Below are positions 27,274 through 35,030 of a stretch of DNA of 64,000 bases, piece after piece (the first letter of the stretch is position 1; each line of letters starts with the position of its first letter). The notes below the pieces were generated by a model. That model was not told the DNA's origin and searched no databases. It worked only from the letters and a program-made list of their open reading frames with translations. A program made the position numbers and the translations under genes. Source of the DNA: Bacteroidetes bacterium GWF2_41_31 (lineage in GTDB: Bacteria > Bacteroidota > Bacteroidia > Bacteroidales > F082); contig MEOL01000033.1 in the NCBI GenBank assembly GCA_001769215.1, positions 62,001-126,000 of the forward strand, in the 5' to 3' direction.

Positions 27274-27291
27274 TCATTATTCATCACCAAA

Positions 27292-28638
27292 ATGGCTATT
27301 ATAAATAACAGGTTAACCCCGGAACAGTACAATGAAAATTTTACTGATTTACACCCTCCTTTTGAAAGCAGGGATGCCGCGCTAACAGAAGTCAATCGCT
27401 GTCTTTTTTGTTTTGATGCGCCCTGCACCAAGGTTTGCCCAACCAGCATTGATGTACCAAAATTTATAAGACAAATTAACACCGGAAATATAAAAGGTTC
27501 TGCCTTTACCATCCTGTCGTCCAATATTTTAGGAGGGGGTTGTGCCCGTGTATGCCCCGTTGAAAAACTTTGCGAAGGATCGTGCGTACTTAACAAAGAG
27601 CTGGAAAAACCCATTCAAATCGCCAGGCTTCAACGTTATTCTACCGACATGGTGTTGGAGAAAAAATGGAATCTATTTGAGAGAAAGCCATCCATTGGTA
27701 AAAAAGTGGCTGTAGTGGGTGCCGGACCGGCCGGGTTATCGTGTGCGCATGCCTTATCCCGCCAAGGCATTGATGTTACTATTTATGAAAAGGAAAGCAA
27801 AGCAGGCGGACTTATGACGTATGGGATTGCTGCTTATAAGGTTACGCCTGAATTTTGTCAGGAGGAGACGGACTTTATTATTTCACTGGGTGGAATCGAG
27901 ATAATCTATAACCAGGAACTGGGACAGAACCTTTCTCTTGTTGACCTTCAAAAAAACTATGATGCTGTTTTCCTGGGTATTGGCGTTGGCCTCACCCGGC
28001 AACTTGAAATTCCGGGAGAAAATATAGAAGGTGTAGTAGATGCCATCAGCCTTATTTATAAAATCAGAACGGAAAACTTTTCGAAGACTGCCATTGGCGA
28101 TCAGGTAGCTGTTATCGGAATGGGGATGACCGCTATAGATGCAGCCACACAAGCCAAACGTCTGGGAGCCAAAGCGGTTACATTGGTGTACCGCCGTACC
28201 GAAAACGAAAAACCTTGTACCGATGTGGAGTTGGAAATAGCCAGACTCGATGGATGTCAGATTATCTGGCTGGCATCACCAAAAGAAATCATAAGTGAGA
28301 ACGGAAAAGTGAAAAGCTTGGTTTGCAGTAAAATGGAACTGGGAGCACCTGACGAATCAGGTAGAAGATTTCCATTCGATACGGGCGAAACATTTGCCCT
28401 TGAGGTAGATATGGTGATTAAAGCAACAGGACAAGTTCCTTATGCAGACTTATTGCAAAACTCCGGAATCGAGTTAACAGAAGGCAAAATCAGAATTGAT
28501 GCCAACCACACTTCCAATATCGGGACTGTATTTGCAGGCGGCGATTGTGTAAACGGCGGAAAAGAAGTGGTAGACGCCGCACAGGCAGGTAAGGAAGGGG
28601 CCAAATCAATTTTAAAATATCTGGGGATTAATGAATAG
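27292..28638 (+). CDS. preT: NAD-dependent dihydropyrimidine dehydrogenase, PreT subunit
   Basis: This flavin and Fe-S electron-input subunit works with PreA to reduce uracil or thymine. The N-terminal Cys clusters (CLFCFDAPCTKVCP and CARVCP..LCEGSC) bind [4Fe-4S]; an FAD-binding AVVGAGPAGLSCAHAL lies near residue 142; an NAD(P)-binding VAVIGMGMTAIDAATQAKRLG follows; and the C-terminal VFAGGDCVNGG completes the glutamate-synthase-beta-like fold. It is 448 residues. It corresponds to the N-terminal half of animal dihydropyrimidine dehydrogenase and precedes its partner gene by 79 bases. Confidence 0.93.
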   Translation: MAIINNRLTPEQYNENFTDLHPPFESRDAALTEVNRCLFCFDAPCTKVCPTSIDVPKFIRQINTGNIKGSAFTILSSNILGGGCARVCPVEKLCEGSCVLNKELEKPIQIARLQRYSTDMVLEKKWNLFERKPSIGKKVAVVGAGPAGLSCAHALSRQGIDVTIYEKESKAGGLMTYGIAAYKVTPEFCQEETDFIISLGGIEIIYNQELGQNLSLVDLQKNYDAVFLGIGVGLTRQLEIPGENIEGVVDAISLIYKIRTENFSKTAIGDQVAVIGMGMTAIDAATQAKRLGAKAVTLVYRRTENEKPCTDVELEIARLDGCQIIWLASPKEIISENGKVKSLVCSKMELGAPDESGRRFPFDTGETFALEVDMVIKATGQVPYADLLQNSGIELTEGKIRIDANHTSNIGTVFAGGDCVNGGKEVVDAAQAGKEGAKSILKYLGINE

Positions 28639-28717
28639 CAATTCATTATTTATTCCAAAAAAGGAATTGGCCAATGACACCTAACAAATAATACATCATT
28701 TTTAAGAAAAGAAAACC

Positions 28718-29986
28718 ATGGCAGATCTATCTTCAAATTTTCTCGGAATAAAATCCCCAAACCCTTTCTGGCTGGCCAGTGGCCCGCCAACAGATAAAAA
28801 ATACAATGTAATGCGTGCCTTTGAGGCAGGCTGGGGCGGCGTTGTTTGGAAAACATTGGGCTCACAGGTTAAAAATGTCTCCTCAAGGTATTCGTCGTTA
28901 GACTTCAATGGCCACCGTGTGATGGGATTCAACAATATTGAACTCATCAGCGATCGTCCGCTTGAGAGTAATCTTCGCGAAATTAAAGAAGTCATACGTG
29001 AATTCCCCGACAGGGCAGTAGTGGTTTCGCTCATGGCTGATAATGACAAGGAAAGCTGGCACAAACTGATCAAACAGACCGAAGATACAGGGGCACATGG
29101 ACTTGAATTAAATTTTGGATGTCCTCATGGCATGAATGAACGTGGCATGGGATCAACCGTAGGTCAGAATCCGGATATCGCGAAAATGATAGTTGAATGG
29201 GTGATGGAAGTAGCCACGATTCCGGTAATAACTAAACTGACCCCCAATGTTCATTCGGTTGTCCCAACAGCTACAGCCTGTGTGGAAGGCGGAACCAATG
29301 CACTGTCATTAATTAATACCATCCAGTCCATTACCGGTATCGATTTGGATAGTTTTGTGCCCAATCCCAGCGTAGCCGGAAAATCAACTTATGGTGGTTA
29401 TTGCGGACCAGCAGTGAAGCCCATCGCCTTGAAAATGTTGGCCTCTTTAAGTGTGAATAAAGATACCAACAAAGTCCCCATTTCAGGTATTGGCGGTATT
29501 GGCACATGGAGAGATGCCGTAGAGTTTATGTTGCTCGGGGCAACCAATATTCAGGTGTGTACGGCGGCGATGAAACACGGATTCAGAATTGTGGAAGATA
29601 TGATCGATGGTCTGAACAACTGGATGGATGAAAAGGGATTTAAAACAACAACTGATTTTATTGGTAAATCGGTTCCATTCATGACCAAATGGGAAAACCT
29701 GGACCTGAACTACCATATTGTGGCCAACATTAACCAGGAGAAATGTATCGGTTGTGGACTTTGTTATATTACATGCGAAGATACATCGCACCAATCTATC
29801 AACCTGGAATACGGAAAGCCATTTAATACCTACACCATAAAAGAAGAGGAATGTGTAGGGTGCAATCTGTGCAAATTGGTTTGTCCTGTGGATGAATGTA
29901 TTACGATGCTGGAAAAACGCGTCGGACCGGAATATATCAATTGGATGGAATACCAGAAAAGGGGCTTGCCGCTAAATGATCATTAG
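28718..29986 (+). CDS. preA: NAD-dependent dihydropyrimidine dehydrogenase, PreA subunit
   Basis: This FMN-binding TIM-barrel subunit reduces the pyrimidine ring. It begins SSNFLGIKSPNPFWLASGPP, then LELNFGCPHGMNERGMG, TKLTPNVHSVVPTA and GGYCGPAVKPIALKM, and ends with two ferredoxin motifs, CIGCGLCYITC and CVGCNLCKLVCP. At 422 residues it matches bacterial PydA/PreA. The position that I align with the general-acid Cys of animal enzymes (second Cys after CPHGM, in LACGQ) is Val here (STVGQ). This alignment is from memory and may reflect bacterial members generally. It is the last gene of the pyrimidine operon. Confidence 0.92.
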   Translation: MADLSSNFLGIKSPNPFWLASGPPTDKKYNVMRAFEAGWGGVVWKTLGSQVKNVSSRYSSLDFNGHRVMGFNNIELISDRPLESNLREIKEVIREFPDRAVVVSLMADNDKESWHKLIKQTEDTGAHGLELNFGCPHGMNERGMGSTVGQNPDIAKMIVEWVMEVATIPVITKLTPNVHSVVPTATACVEGGTNALSLINTIQSITGIDLDSFVPNPSVAGKSTYGGYCGPAVKPIALKMLASLSVNKDTNKVPISGIGGIGTWRDAVEFMLLGATNIQVCTAAMKHGFRIVEDMIDGLNNWMDEKGFKTTTDFIGKSVPFMTKWENLDLNYHIVANINQEKCIGCGLCYITCEDTSHQSINLEYGKPFNTYTIKEEECVGCNLCKLVCPVDECITMLEKRVGPEYINWMEYQKRGLPLNDH

Positions 29987-30133
29987 AAATCAGGAGTCGT
30001 ATCTTGATAAAACGATGGAATGAATTACATTGTTACGATGTCGTCCGTGCCGATGGAACTTTACCGAAGAAATTCCCAAAGGTGATAGAATACGCAAACG
30101 GCTATTGACAATCAGTCATTTAAATAAAACAAG

Positions 30134-30156
30134 CCAGGCAGTTTATATCTGCCTGG
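30134..30156. other. Hairpin between the pyrimidine operon and uup
   Basis: CCAGGCAG and CTGCCTGG pair perfectly around a 7-base loop. The minus-strand side is T-rich (CTTGTTTTATTT), the plus side is not. It may terminate or stabilise RNA after preA, although it is a weak terminator in the operon's direction. Confidence 0.5.
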
Positions 30157-30197
30157 TGAAATCGGCAATATGGCAACATAATGTCGCAAAACAGCCT

Positions 30198-30205
30198 TAC
30201 TTTTG
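30198..30205 (+). promoter_or_regulatory. -7 box of uup (TACTTTTG)
   Basis: This matches TAnnTTTG. It lies 21 bases before the ATG of MNFLSVEK and overlaps the start of a longer frame (MPQINLYC), so the shorter start is preferred. Confidence 0.55.
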
Positions 30206-30226
30206 CCACAAATTAATCTGTATTGC

Positions 30227-32116
30227 ATGAATTTCCTTTCGGTTGAAAAACTTGATAAACATATTGCAGAACTCACCCTTTTCAGTGAACTAAACTTTGG
30301 TATTGAAAAGGGTGATAAAATAGCCCTGGTGGCTAAAAACGGGGCCGGAAAATCCACTTTATTGCGTGTATTGGCCAAAATTGAAGAACCGGACGGAGGG
30401 ATGGTTACCTATCGTTCGGGAATAAGGATGGCACTGCTTCCGCAGGATCCGGATTTTTATGAAGATCAAAGTGTTGCCGAACTGATAAAAAGTCATCAAT
30501 CAGGATTGTTGGAGGTTACCAACGAATATGCCAAAGCCCTGGATATTCAGTCGCACAAGCCAGGTCGTGAAGCAGAAGAAGCATTGGCCATTGCCTCCAA
30601 TAAAATGGATTTGCACCAGGCCTGGGACCACGAACGCCGACTCGACATCCTGTTGCAGCGGTTTAATATTTCCGATCAAAGTCAACAAGTGGCAACGCTT
30701 TCAGGAGGACAAAAAAAAAGGCTCTCACTGGCCATGACACTCCTCGACAATCCTGATATTCTCTTGCTCGATGAGCCCACCAACCACCTGGATCTTGAAA
30801 TGATTGAATGGCTGGAAAAATACCTAAGCCAGAGTCACATTACGTTTATCATGGTGACCCACGACCGGTATTTCCTCGACAGGGTGTGTAATCAGATTAT
30901 GGAGTTGAGTTATGGCACATTATATTCATACACAGGAAATTACACTTCGTTTTTACATCAAAAAGCGGAGAGGGAAGAGATTGAACGCACTGAAATCGAC
31001 AAGGCCCGTAAGTTGATGAAAAAAGAGCAGGAGTGGATAAATCGCATGCCCAAAGCAAGAACCCACAAATCGAAATCGCGGATCGATAGCTTTGAAAAAA
31101 CCAAAGAAAAAGCCCATAGCCTTAAAACTGACAAGGAACTTAAATTACAGGTAAATCATACCCGTATTGGAGGTAAAATACTCGAAATGAAGCATGTTTC
31201 GAAAAGCTATGGCGATAATCTGTTGATTAAAGACTTTAGCTACCTGTTTAAAAAAGGTGAACGCATAGGCATTGTCGGTAAAAACGGGGTGGGTAAATCT
31301 ACTTTCTTAAAACTGATCACAGAAAAAATAAAGGCCGACAGTGGAACCATTTCTTCAGGCGATACCATTGTTTACGGGCATTATTCGCAGGAAGGTATTC
31401 AAATAAAAGAAGACCAGCGCGTGATTGATGTTGTTAAAGAGATCGCGGAGATCATTCCGCAGGGAAAAGAAGGAAGCCTGACAGCATCGCAACTATTGCA
31501 ACTTTTTATGTTTACTTCTGAAATGCAAAATCAGGTGGTGGCTCTGCTTAGCGGTGGCGAAAGAAGGCGTCTTTACCTGCTTACAGTTTTAATTAAAAAC
31601 CCTAATTTTCTCATCCTCGACGAGCCCACCAACGATTTGGATTTGATGACACTGGACAAACTGGAAGAGTTTCTGGTCAATTACAAAGGATGTCTGCTGC
31701 TGGTTTCGCACGATCGGTATTTTCTTGATCACACCATCGATCATATGTTTGTATTTGAAGGGGAGGGGGTTATTCGTGATTTCCCGGGAAACTATTCGCA
31801 GTACCGTGCTTCGTTGGATGCGCGTGAGAATTCGCGGAAATTGGATCTCAAAGAAGAAAAACGGAAAATCGAAGCCTCCGTTTCGCAGTCGCCACAAGTA
31901 AAGAAAAAGCTTACCTACGCTGAAAGAAAGGAATACGAAAAACTGGAAATCGAAATAGAAACACTGGAAAAGGAAAAATCAGATTTAATTGCCTTTATGG
32001 ATTCAGGAACACACGACTACGAAAAATTGACCGAATCGTCAGAAAGAATTTCATCGCTCATTCAATTGATTGATGAAAAAATGATGCGTTGGCTGGAGTT
32101 GGAAGAAATGGCCTGA
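30227..32116 (+). CDS. uup: ABC-F ATPase, Uup-like
   Basis: This soluble twin-ATPase ABC-F protein has no membrane domain; such proteins act on ribosomes, and Uup-type members also influence DNA or transposon stability. Walker A motifs AKNGAGKST and GKNGVGKST, signatures LSGGQKKRL and LSGGERRRL, and Walker B stretches LLLDEPTNHLDL and LILDEPTNDLDL are all intact. The inter-domain linker carries a basic RMPKARTHKSKSR segment and the C-terminal coiled coil (about 545-625) is the Uup hallmark. I chose the start using the upstream -7 box, giving 629 residues. It converges with the helicase-like gene, with 10 bases between the stops. Confidence 0.9.
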   Translation: MNFLSVEKLDKHIAELTLFSELNFGIEKGDKIALVAKNGAGKSTLLRVLAKIEEPDGGMVTYRSGIRMALLPQDPDFYEDQSVAELIKSHQSGLLEVTNEYAKALDIQSHKPGREAEEALAIASNKMDLHQAWDHERRLDILLQRFNISDQSQQVATLSGGQKKRLSLAMTLLDNPDILLLDEPTNHLDLEMIEWLEKYLSQSHITFIMVTHDRYFLDRVCNQIMELSYGTLYSYTGNYTSFLHQKAEREEIERTEIDKARKLMKKEQEWINRMPKARTHKSKSRIDSFEKTKEKAHSLKTDKELKLQVNHTRIGGKILEMKHVSKSYGDNLLIKDFSYLFKKGERIGIVGKNGVGKSTFLKLITEKIKADSGTISSGDTIVYGHYSQEGIQIKEDQRVIDVVKEIAEIIPQGKEGSLTASQLLQLFMFTSEMQNQVVALLSGGERRRLYLLTVLIKNPNFLILDEPTNDLDLMTLDKLEEFLVNYKGCLLLVSHDRYFLDHTIDHMFVFEGEGVIRDFPGNYSQYRASLDARENSRKLDLKEEKRKIEASVSQSPQVKKKLTYAERKEYEKLEIEIETLEKEKSDLIAFMDSGTHDYEKLTESSERISSLIQLIDEKMMRWLELEEMA

Positions 32117-32126
32117 ATCACCTATG

Positions 32127-33449
32127 CTAACTATAGGTAATATCGACAACACTTGCGTAGAGTATACTTTTATCTAAATGAACACCGTCAAGCCGCTTTG
32201 CTGCTTTGTTCGCTTTTTTTGATGAAACGGCCTGATAATAACATTGCTCGCCTACCTCAAAAAGGCCAATTTCATCCCGGTGCAGTTTACCGTGAGTTAA
32301 CATTAAATTGATGACATCTTCCTGGCTTAGCGAACCCTTTCCTTCCACAACCAGCTTTATTGTTGACCACCATGAGTTTAAAGGCAATTCATGATTCAGG
32401 TTAAGGTGAATCACGTCTGGCAGGGTTTGAATAAAATCAGGTTGGTCTTCATCCTCTTGTATCAGATGAAATGCTGTTCCAAAAGAGCGCTGGTTTAACA
32501 GGATTTGATTTCTTCGTTGATAGGATTTCGAATTCAATGGCAAATGATAGTGGACGATGTATTCAATTTCCGGTAGTTTTGTATCCATCGTGGCCAGGTC
32601 CGTGGTGATCAAAACATGGATGGTTCCATTACGGAACATGGCCATCAATTGTTCGTACTCTTCATTACTTAATCCACCATGAATGCTCCCTGCTTTTAGC
32701 TGTTTACTAAGGAGAAATTTTTCCAAACGGATAACAGCACCACGGTGACTACAAAAAACAAGGGTTGGACGCAAATTTAATTCACATAATAAACCAAAAC
32801 AAGTCTCGGGTTTCTCTGCTTCATCTGCAATAATGGTAAAGGCGTGGAATTTAAATGGAAATTTTAGACGTAATTCATTTACAATATGAACACTATTGCG
32901 CAACGGAATGGGTAGATCAAGTTGATTTTCAAGCTTTGAAGTAAAAATAACCTTGGTATGCTGATCCAGCATGTCCAATAGGTGTTGGAGGTGATCAAAA
33001 TAGCCTAAATACTGAAAATAACTGACATCCTCAATAATAATGGCATCAAACGTGTGAATGTCGATATACCCTTTTTGGATAAATTGGATAATTTTGGCAG
33101 GCGTTCCGGAAACAAGATTTGGGAAAGAGATGAGTTGCTTAATTAAACTATTTGTGTGCTTGCCCGGCACAATATTGGCCATCCCCATTTTCTCAACATC
33201 CAGGATTCCTGAAGATATTAGTTCAGCAACCATGCCCGGATTGCAAAGAAGAAGCATGATGCGGGGTTCGTGAGCCGAAAACATGGGCTGACTCTGAATG
33301 GCTTTTACAGCATTTAATATTTTTTCCGTTCCTGTACGTGCAAGTAATAGGATATCCTGATGCTCTGACAATGCCAGATAGAGCGAACGATAAAGACTTT
33401 CAAACTCATCTGCACAAGTACGCTTCAGAATTTCATGATCTAAAGACAT
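32127..33449 (-). CDS. DEAD-box helicase-like protein with degenerate catalytic motifs
   Basis: This intact 440-residue frame has the two-RecA-domain layout of DEAD-box RNA helicases plus a C-terminal DbpA-type RNA-binding domain (from about residue 365: GKGSLSQEDVINLML, RDEIGLFEV). The ATPase motifs are lost: motif I ARTGTGKT reads ARTGTEKI (37-44), motif II DEAD reads EDVS (140-143), motif III SAT reads TSK, the ARGLDI region reads ATMDTKL, and motif VI HRxGRTGR reads YQRRNQIL. Structural landmarks remain (SGTP at 114-117, LVFCSHRG, IHGGLSNEEYEQLMAMFR). It is probably an ATP-independent RNA-binding protein. A TAGATTTG box lies upstream at 33478-33485. Confidence 0.85.
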   Translation of the reverse strand: MSLDHEILKRTCADEFESLYRSLYLALSEHQDILLLARTGTEKILNAVKAIQSQPMFSAHEPRIMLLLCNPGMVAELISSGILDVEKMGMANIVPGKHTNSLIKQLISFPNLVSGTPAKIIQFIQKGYIDIHTFDAIIIEDVSYFQYLGYFDHLQHLLDMLDQHTKVIFTSKLENQLDLPIPLRNSVHIVNELRLKFPFKFHAFTIIADEAEKPETCFGLLCELNLRPTLVFCSHRGAVIRLEKFLLSKQLKAGSIHGGLSNEEYEQLMAMFRNGTIHVLITTDLATMDTKLPEIEYIVHYHLPLNSKSYQRRNQILLNQRSFGTAFHLIQEDEDQPDFIQTLPDVIHLNLNHELPLNSWWSTIKLVVEGKGSLSQEDVINLMLTHGKLHRDEIGLFEVGEQCYYQAVSSKKANKAAKRLDGVHLDKSILYASVVDITYS

Positions 33450-33786
33450 TGGTTTCTTGTAATTGATTTTGGTGCAACAAATCTAAACTAAATAAAGTCA
33501 CTTTTACTTTTATCTGAATTAATTGTTGAAAGATTAACGTAGTAAATGAATAGGGATATCATTTATCAATGCTTAAATTACTGTGAGATTGTTGTTTAAA
33601 TGATTCCGACTCATGGATATTCAGATTTTACGTCAATTTCATATTGTCCTATAATTAATATTATGTTAAATACAAATCCTGATAAAGAAAAAGGAAAAAC
33701 CTTTCGGTTCTCCTCCACCTTTATAATTAAAAACAACAAAAAAGGGAGAACACCCCGATTCTCCCTTTTTATTTTAATTGAAGAGT
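33450..33786. other. Intergenic stretch with helicase-gene -7 box and a terminator
   Basis: It holds a -7 box for the helicase-like gene (TAGATTTG on the minus strand, 33478-33485) and the terminator of the TPR gene. The rest is AT-rich without a credible gene. Confidence 0.7.
33739..33770 (-). terminator. Terminator of the TPR protein gene
   Basis: AAAAAGGGAGAA pairs with TTCTCCCTTTTT around an 8-base loop, so it can work on either strand. It lies 17 bases past the TPR gene stop. Confidence 0.85.
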
Positions 33787-34932
33787 CTACTCCTTTTCCA
33801 TCAAAGCCTTAAGCTTATCATTCATCTTCAGGTTGGCATAGGCTTCCTTCAAAGCTGAAATCACGACCTGGTCGGTTGGATTCAATTCCAATGAACGTTC
33901 CAGATAAGGTAATGCTTTGTACAGGTTGTCATCAGCCTGTTTTTTTAATTCATCATACTTCTTCTGCTCTTCAAATGGTAGATTGTTGGCTTCTGTGTAC
34001 AATTCCGACGCGTCATTCACATAGATGGCACCCAGGTTGAAAATGGCATCACCAAAGTCAGGGTTAATTTCAATGGCTTTTTTATAATAAACAATCGCGT
34101 TTTCTTTGTCGCCGACATTTTCGAATGTTTGACCCAGCACACGGTACAAGTTTTCATTTGTTGGATCGGCTTCAATTGCCTCTTTTAAACTGCCTATCAG
34201 TTTTTCGTTTTGACCGGTTTCCAGGTACAGCTGCGATTGTTCCAGCTGAAGACTCAGTTCCTGTGGAAACAATACCCTTCCCTTTTCCAGGGTAGCAAAT
34301 GCGGCAGTTGTATCGCCTATTTGTTTTTCCGATCTGGCATAAAACAGGTATACCCTTGGATCCATAAAGTTTACGTCAATGCACTTTTTAAGATATGGCA
34401 TGGATGATTCAGCTAAAACCTTGTCCTCAGAATAAACGCCACTCATCCCAATGTTAAATGCTGCAATTGTATCGAAGCGACCGTCGGCTTCAGCAATTTT
34501 ATACGCAATTGTAAAGTTTTTAATGGCTGATGCATAGTCAGAATTTTCAAATCGCTCTGCTCCTCGTTGATAAAACAGATTGGTTAATTGAATGAGATAA
34601 AGGGAAGTCTCTCCATCCAGTTGTTTTTTATCATCAAGAAGTTTCGATTTTAGCAATGATTCGTATGAAATTTCCGGGGCATCGGGAGCAAGTGCCTTTA
34701 CCTGATCGTCTTCTGATGTTGCAATATGAAAATAAATGATCCCTCTGTACATCCAGGTTTTGGCATCATTTTCAGTTTTAGGATGAAGAATGGCTTCATC
34801 AATAGATTCCCTGGCTTTGTCGTACTGTTTGTTTTTATCGTACATGTACGCACTGGTCCTTTTGTTGGTTTGTCCAATGCCAATACTAAAGACCAAGGCT
34901 ATCAGGCTAATGGTTACGAGTATTTTTTTCAT
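33787..34932 (-). CDS. Exported tetratricopeptide-repeat protein
   Basis: This 381-residue protein has a signal peptide (KKILVTISLIALVFSIGIG) and several TPR units. The clearest are at about residues 130-210 (DYASAIKNFTIAYKIAEADG) and 245-300 (NLYRVLGQTFENVGDKENAI, then YYKKAIEINPDFGDAIFNLG). TPR proteins of this sort scaffold complexes in the periplasm or outer membrane; the partner is unknown. It has its own promoter (both boxes visible) and terminator and lies just downstream of gyrA on the same strand. Confidence 0.85.
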   Translation of the reverse strand: MKKILVTISLIALVFSIGIGQTNKRTSAYMYDKNKQYDKARESIDEAILHPKTENDAKTWMYRGIIYFHIATSEDDQVKALAPDAPEISYESLLKSKLLDDKKQLDGETSLYLIQLTNLFYQRGAERFENSDYASAIKNFTIAYKIAEADGRFDTIAAFNIGMSGVYSEDKVLAESSMPYLKKCIDVNFMDPRVYLFYARSEKQIGDTTAAFATLEKGRVLFPQELSLQLEQSQLYLETGQNEKLIGSLKEAIEADPTNENLYRVLGQTFENVGDKENAIVYYKKAIEINPDFGDAIFNLGAIYVNDASELYTEANNLPFEEQKKYDELKKQADDNLYKALPYLERSLELNPTDQVVISALKEAYANLKMNDKLKALMEKE

Positions 34933-34953
34933 TATATGTTAATTTTAGTTACG

Positions 34954-34985
34954 CAAAGATATTGTTATACCAAAGATGTGCCAAA
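34954..34985 (-). promoter_or_regulatory. Promoter of the TPR gene
   Basis: On the minus strand TTTG, a 20-base spacer, then TATCTTTG, a close match to the Bacteroidota -33/-7 pattern, 21 bases before the ATG. Confidence 0.65.
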
Positions 34986-35030
34986 TGTTTGTCATAATTT
35001 AAATAAAATCTAAACAAACACCTATTACTG

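Noticed and set aside
32121-32137. Short CCTAT/ATAGG hairpin between uup and the helicase-like gene
   Set aside because: Only 5 bp with no T-run; not convincing as a terminator.
33600-33812. A 70-codon plus-strand frame overlapping the terminator of the TPR gene
   Set aside because: It runs through a strong hairpin and overlaps the TPR gene end; no family features.
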